From: Neoarius graeffei
Taxonomy: Eukaryota > Chordata > Actinopteri > Siluriformes > Ariidae
DNA: 64,000 bases
Direction of reading: 5' to 3'
NCBI RefSeq assembly: GCF_027579695.1
Contig: NC_083583.1
Span: forward strand, 21,685,099-21,749,098
The notes below the pieces were generated by a model. The model did no database searches, had not been told where the DNA came from, and worked only from the letters and a program-made list of their open reading frames with translations. Position numbers and translations under genes: made by a program. How positions within the stretch are numbered: the stretch's first letter is position 1; every line of letters starts with the position of its first letter. Below, one piece after another: positions 59,020-64,000 of this stretch.

Positions 59020-60042
59020 CCATCCATTATCTGTAGCCGCTTATCCTGCACAGGGTCGCAGGCAAGCTGGGGCCTATCCCAGCTGACTATGGGCAAGAGG
59101 GGGGATACACCTTGGACAAGTTGCCAGATGATCGCAGGGCTGACACATATGCCGCTTTTCCACTACAAACGCGGCTGAGTCGGGCTGAGCCGTGCCGTGC
59201 TGAGTCGAGCTGAGTGGGGCTGTTGGAGTTGCATTTCGACTACAACCGCGCTGAACCGTGCTGGCTGGAAGTGGGTGGACACTTTGGGTGGAGTTAGCGA
59301 AAGTGGGTGGACGTCACGTGATGTCGTTAAGCAGCGCAAACAGTGACATCAGTGAGCTTTTAAGCGGTAGTCTCACAACCCGAATAGTAAACAATAAACA
59401 TGAAGGACATGGAGTCGTTAGTGTTGCTGGTCTTGGTGCTGTGGCTTGTTGTCACCGACAACGCGGACAGATACTGGCAAGAGCGTATAGATGAGGCGAG
59501 GCGCATAAGGCTTCAGAAATTCTCGTAATTCGTAATTCTTCTCCTTCCGGGTTTGCGGTGTTTACAGATCCCAGCGCGCTCGCGGGGCGTGTGTGGGCAT
59601 GTGAGGACACTCCTCCTCACCAATCAGTGCATAGGGGAGTGTCTGTTCACGCCCCTAGCCTCACTCGGCTCGCTTTGGCTCGCTTCAGCCCCACTCCAAA
59701 ACGGTGCGAGTTTTAGGGGCTAAGTAGGGCTGAAGCGAGCCGAGTCGTGCTGGTTTTTGGTAGTCGAAACGCGAGCCGTGTCGGGCTGAAGTGAGCTGAA
59801 GCGAGCTGAAGTGAGCTGAAAAAGGGTAGTGGAAAAGGGCCAATAGAGTCAAACAACCATTCACACCTACGGTCAATTTAGAGCCACCAATTAAACCTAA
59901 CCTGTGTGCACCCAGAGGAAACCCACACAGACAGAACATGCAAACTCCATACAGAAAAGCCCTCATCAGCCACTGGGCTTGAACCCAGCACCTTCTTGCT
60001 GTGAGGCGACGGTGCTAACCACTACACCGCTGTGCCACCCCC
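59020..60042 (-). mobile_element. tRNA-derived SINE split by a Harbinger-type element
   Basis: Tail part 59020-59149 and head part 59846-60042 form one diverged copy, with the B-box region near 59975-59990 on the minus strand. It is interrupted at GCTGACACATA by copy C. Confidence 0.85.
59150..59842 (+). mobile_element. Harbinger-type deletion derivative, TGCCGC family copy C
   Basis: Flanked by ATA on both sides (59147-59149, 59843-59845). It has the hydrophobic frame ESLVLLVLVLWLVV followed by YWQERIDEARRIR as in copies A and B, then a different frameshift near CAGAAATTC. Confidence 0.88.
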
Positions 60043-60662
60043 CAATTTCAATTCAATTAATTGGAATTGTGTATTGGATGTGGCTCACAGGTTTTTTTTC
60101 GAGGTTAGCCTTGAAAGCTGTGAATATTATCACGTATGTTCTTTAATATAAACACTAGTAGGCCCTACTTTTGAGAAATATATAGCCCTACAGAGCACAA
60201 ACAGGGTATTAAAAATAATCTTTTATTACTTTTTTATTGAGTGTACTGATTTAACGTTTTTACCTAATTAGCACAATTAATATTAATTAAATACCAATTG
60301 ACAATTTGTTTTTACCAATTTTTCAAACTTTGTATTCAGTATACAATCATCTATGTACCTGCCAATTTCCATATAAATATCTTGTAAAATAGAAAAGTTA
60401 TTAAGAAAAAACATTCAATCTCCTTCGTTAATGAGGCCCCTTTTTGGACCATGTGATCCTAATACAGAATATTACGTCCATTTTCTAAAAATGAAGCCTT
60501 TTTTTTAATCTTTGATTTGTAATATCTCAAGAATGGATAAATATATTTTAATTCTGTAAAAAGTATATTGTTTTGGATTCAATTCTGAATTCAATGAGAC
60601 CAGTTTCAAGCAATTCGGACTGAATTTGAATTTTCACCTGATATGCCTAGTTTCATATTTTA

Positions 60663-62224
60663 CAACCCCAATTCCAAAAAAGTCGGGACGCTGTGTAAAA
60701 CATAAATAAAAAAATTATATGAAGATTTGCAAATCATGGAAATCCTATATTTCATTGACAATAGTACAAAGACAACATATCAAATGTTGAAACTGAGAAA
60801 TGTTATTGTTTTTTGAAAAATATATGCTGATTTTGAATTTGATGTCAGGAACACGTTTCAAAAAAGTTGGGATGGGGCAACAAAAGACTGAAAAAGTTGT
60901 GTAATGCTAAAAAATAATAATTTGGGCCATTGTCAACAGATCAGTAACATGATTGGGTATAAAAAGAGCATCCCAGAGAGGCGGAGTCTCTCAGAAGTAA
61001 AGATGGGGAGGGGCTCACCGCTCTATGAAAGACTGCATGGGCAAACAGTGCAGCAATTTAAGAACAACATTCCTCAATGTAAAACGGCAAAGAATTTGGG
61101 GATCTCATCATCTATGGTACATAATATCATTAAAACGGTTCAGAGAATCTGGAGAAATCTCTGTATGCAAGAGACAAGGCTGAAAACTGACATTGGATGC
61201 CTGTGATCTTCAGGACCTCAGGTGACACTGCATTAAAAGCAGACACGTGTCTGTCGTGGAAATCACTGTATGGGCTCAGGAACACTTCAGAAAACCATCA
61301 TGTATGAAAACAGTTCATTACTGCATCCACAAATGCAAGTTAAAACCAGATATAAACAATATCCAGAAACACCGCCACCTTCTCTGGGCCTGAGCTCTTT
61401 TACAATGGACTGAAGTGAAGTGGAAAACTGTCCCAAGGTCTGACAAATCAAAATTAAAAATTCTTTTTAGAAGTCATGGACACCACGTCCTCCAGGCTAA
61501 AGAGGAGAGGGACCATCCGGTTTGTTATCAGTGCACAGTTCAAAAGCCAGCATCTGTGATGGTACGAGGATGCATTAGTGCACATGACATGGGTAGCTTG
61601 TACATCTGGGAAGGCATCATTAATGCTGAATGATATATACATGTTTTAGATCAATATGCTGCCATCCAGACAAAATCTTTTTCAGGGAAGGCCTTCTTTC
61701 TTTCAGCAAGACAATGCCAAACCGCTTTCTGCACATATTAAAACTGCATGGCTCAGGAGTAAAAGAGTCCATGTGCTAAACTGGCCTGCCTGCAGTCCAG
61801 ACCTGTCTCCCATTTAAAACATCTGGTGCATTATGAAGTGCAAAATATGACAAAGGAGACCCTGAACTGTTGAGCAACTGAAATTGTATATCAGGCAAGA
61901 ATGGGACAACATTTCTCTTTCAAAACTACAGCAATTGGTCTCATCAGTTCCCAAACATTTACAGAATGTTGTTAAAAGTAGAGGTGATGCAACACAGTGG
62001 TAACCCTGCCCCGTCCCAACTTTTTTTGAAATGTGTTGCTGACATCAAATTCATAATGAGCATATATTTTTCAACAAACAATAAAATTTCTCAGTTTCAA
62101 CATTTGATATGTTGTCTTTGTACTATTTTCAATGAAATATGGGGTTTCCATGATTTGCAAATTATCGCATTCTGGTTTTATTTACAGTTTCCACAGCGTC
62201 CCAACCTTTTTGGAATTGGGGTTG
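60663..62224 (+). mobile_element. decayed Tc1-like transposon (AATTCCAAAAAAGT family)
   Basis: Ends CAACCCCAATTCCAAAAAAG and its complement, TA at 60661-60662 and 62225-62226. Related to the near-intact element at 19474. Confidence 0.9.
61003..62003 (+). pseudogene. Tc1-like transposase relic
   Basis: Starts MGRGSPLYERLHGQTVQQF and keeps HTH text (GISSSMVHNIIK) plus fragments such as SDKSKLKILFRS, QQDNAKP and [11 protein letters not shown] in shifting frames. The second-domain Glu context (PIEN) is destroyed by a stop. Confidence 0.85.
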
Positions 62225-62482
62225 TAGATTCTTCAAAGTAGCCACCATTTACCTTGATGACACTTTGCACGCTATTGGCATTATCTTAACCAGCTTCATA
62301 AGGTAGTCACCTGGAATGCTTTTCAATTAATAGGTGTATCTCATCAGAAGCTAATTAGTGCAACTTCTTGCCTTCTTAATGCGTTTGAGATCAAACAGTA
62401 AATAGTAAATAATAAAAATACTGTAAATAACCCTATTCCACAACTGTAGTAATCCATATTATGTCAAGAACCGCTCGACTAA

Positions 62483-63165
62483 GGCCAAGTTTACATTAGA
62501 CCGTATTTGTCTCGTTTTCTTTGCGGATGCACTGTCCGTTTACATTAAAACGCCTGGAAACGCCGGGAAACGGGAATCCGCCAGGGTCCACGTATTCAAT
62601 CCAGATCGTGTCTGGTCCGGTGCTGTGTAAACATTGAGAATACGCGGATACGCTGTGCTGAGCTCTAGCTGGCGTCGTCATTGGACAACGTCACTGTGAC
62701 ATCCACCTTCCTGATTCGCTGGCGTTGGTCATGTGACGCGACTGCTGAAAAACGGCGCGGACTTCCGCCTTGTATCACCTTTCATTAAAGAGTATAAAAG
62801 TATGAAAATACTGCAAATACTGATGCAAATACTGCCCATTGTGTAGTTATGATTGTCTTTAGGCTTGCCATCCTTCCACTTGCAAGTGGTAAGTGACGCG
62901 CATGCCCGATATGCACTAGGATCACACACACAGCGGCTCAGTCCCGAATCACTGCTCGTGCGCTTCACTCGCGCGCTCTGTGAGCTGCGCAGGGCCGGAG
63001 TGCGCACCCTCCAGAGGGCACTCGCTGTTCAGGGCGGAGTGATTTGGAGCGTAGGATGCCTGCGGAGCCGAGCGTATCCGTGTATTGGCGTTGCTGTGTG
63101 CATGCTAATCGTTTTAAAAACGTTAATCTGATGATCCGCTGATACGGTCTAATGTAAACCCCACC
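62483..63165 (-). mobile_element. Harbinger-type MITE, GGTGGGGTTTACATTAG family copy 5
   Basis: Perfect TAA on both sides, inserted in the Tc1-type MITE. The 28-codon frame lies at 62871 down to 62785 with the same translation as copies 1, 3 and 4. Confidence 0.93.
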
Positions 63166-63205
63166 TAAGTAAAGACAAACGACGTCCATCATCCGTCACA
63201 CACAC

Positions 63206-64000
63206 AGTAGCAATATTAGAATAAAAGCTTAAATGTGTGGTTTTAATCAAACAGTTCAGTCTAACTTTGTTGCCACTCTGATGTCAATGTGAAAAGTAGA
63301 CTTTCTTTCCAATCAACCCAAAGAAATTTTACTTTGTTTGGGTTAATGGTTCCCTTTCAAAAGCCTATAAGATCATTTGTGGTTATCCTATTATGTAGTT
63401 ATTGTCCGTCTTGAACCACTAACTGCTCTAATTAATAGCACAAAAACTACAACAATTCAAGTTTGGGACCAGGCATATGAAACTATAAGATACTTCCTAA
63501 GACATCAACCATAATAGATGACGATAGAAGTAATGCATTGCAACTTCTAAAAGTATTGTGTATATGTACAATTTTTGTGTCTGGTACTGATACATATTAT
63601 AATGGCAGTTTTATTCTTCACTTCTATATTCACCAGGCTTAAGATTTCTTTTCCACCCCTTTTTTCTTTGTATTTTTTTTAAGTAAACATTTACTCTGTG
63701 TAAATATCACCACTTTTCTTTACCACGTTACCTCGTTTGTAAAACCCAATAAAATATATATACATTGGAATATAACCCGTAGATTTGTATGTTATGTCAT
63801 TTCCTGCCTTCACAACATATTGAAAGAGGAGTCATATTTATGGAGTCAGTGAAGTCATCAAACCCTATTGTGCAAACAACTGTATTCCCAGAACTAGCAC
63901 TCAAGACACAATAGTTCATAAATCAGGTAGGATCTGTACACTATTTATCTTAATACACAATAGTGGTGTTTTCCACATTCCCAATTTTGTCCTTGGGTTC
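63206..64000. other. unassigned AT-rich sequence
   Basis: No exon, RNA gene or repeat recognised. Confidence 0.4.

Larger units (their letters stand above)
56688..60646. mobile_element. unclassified transposon with 12-bp inverted ends, carrying two further insertions
   Basis: TAGGCATATCAG at the left and CTGATATGCCTA at the right are inverted. The flanks both contain TTTCAT, and the intact MITE shows this sequence once. Without the Tc1-like copy and the SINE plus MITE inside it, about 1.3 kb of AT-rich non-coding DNA remains (58340-59010, 60043-60646). Confidence 0.6.
56501..63205 (+). mobile_element. Tc1-type MITE split into four pieces by nested insertions
   Basis: Left end at 56501 after TA. 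Pieces that align with the intact copy at 22010-22493 are 56501-56687, about 60647-60660, 62227-62479 and about 63169-63205. The gaps are filled by a TAGGCATATCAG-ended element, a Tc1-like element and a Harbinger-type MITE. The right end itself is lost. Confidence 0.8.

Overview
The window is teleost fish nuclear DNA. Two vertebrate genes have canonical GT-AG introns, and most of the rest is fish repeats: Tc1/mariner, PIF/Harbinger-type and hAT transposons, tRNA-derived SINEs, one LINE and many microsatellites. The repeat spectrum suggests an ostariophysan such as a catfish, but the species is not decided by anything visible here.

Genes. (1) The 5' half of ccp110 (centriolar coiled-coil protein CP110) is on the minus strand: start-codon exon 14999-15133, exon 4758-4883 and a large exon 2594-4667. 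Its 3' exons are beyond the left edge. A GC-rich patch with CCAAT and GC boxes at about 15640-15850 is the likely promoter. (2) mafg, a small Maf bZIP factor, is on the minus strand and complete: coding exons 28908-28943 and 28335-28814. I infer a non-coding first exon ending at a GTGAGT donor at 52096, which gives a 23-kb first intron, and a long 3'UTR reaching about 22.5 kb. No other convincing host gene was found.

Layout. 1-2.5 kb: two dead Tc1-like elements. 2.6-15.2 kb: ccp110, whose 10-kb second intron holds a THAP-domain transposon relic inside a SINE, a TTA-flanked MITE, two Harbinger-type elements (one inside an old Tc1-like copy) and a Tc1-like element whose transposase gene is split by another Harbinger-type MITE. 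15.9-22.5 kb: intergenic, with two nearly intact Tc1-like elements. 22.5-28.3 kb: the presumed mafg 3'UTR, free of recognisable transposons. 29-52 kb: presumed mafg intron 1, with young SINEs (perfect target duplications, some in inverted pairs), Harbinger-type MITEs, a LINE and a Crypton-like fragment. 52.4-55.4 kb: one SINE split by a composite of a palindromic Harbinger, a hAT with a perfect 8-bp duplication and a CTCGAG-rich tandem repeat. 56.5-63.2 kb: one Tc1-type MITE opened by at least five nested insertions.

The two genes are not functionally linked in any obvious way. The main interest is the insertion history, which can be ordered from target-site duplications and paralogous empty sites, and a short hydrophobic reading frame kept identical in four copies of one MITE family.
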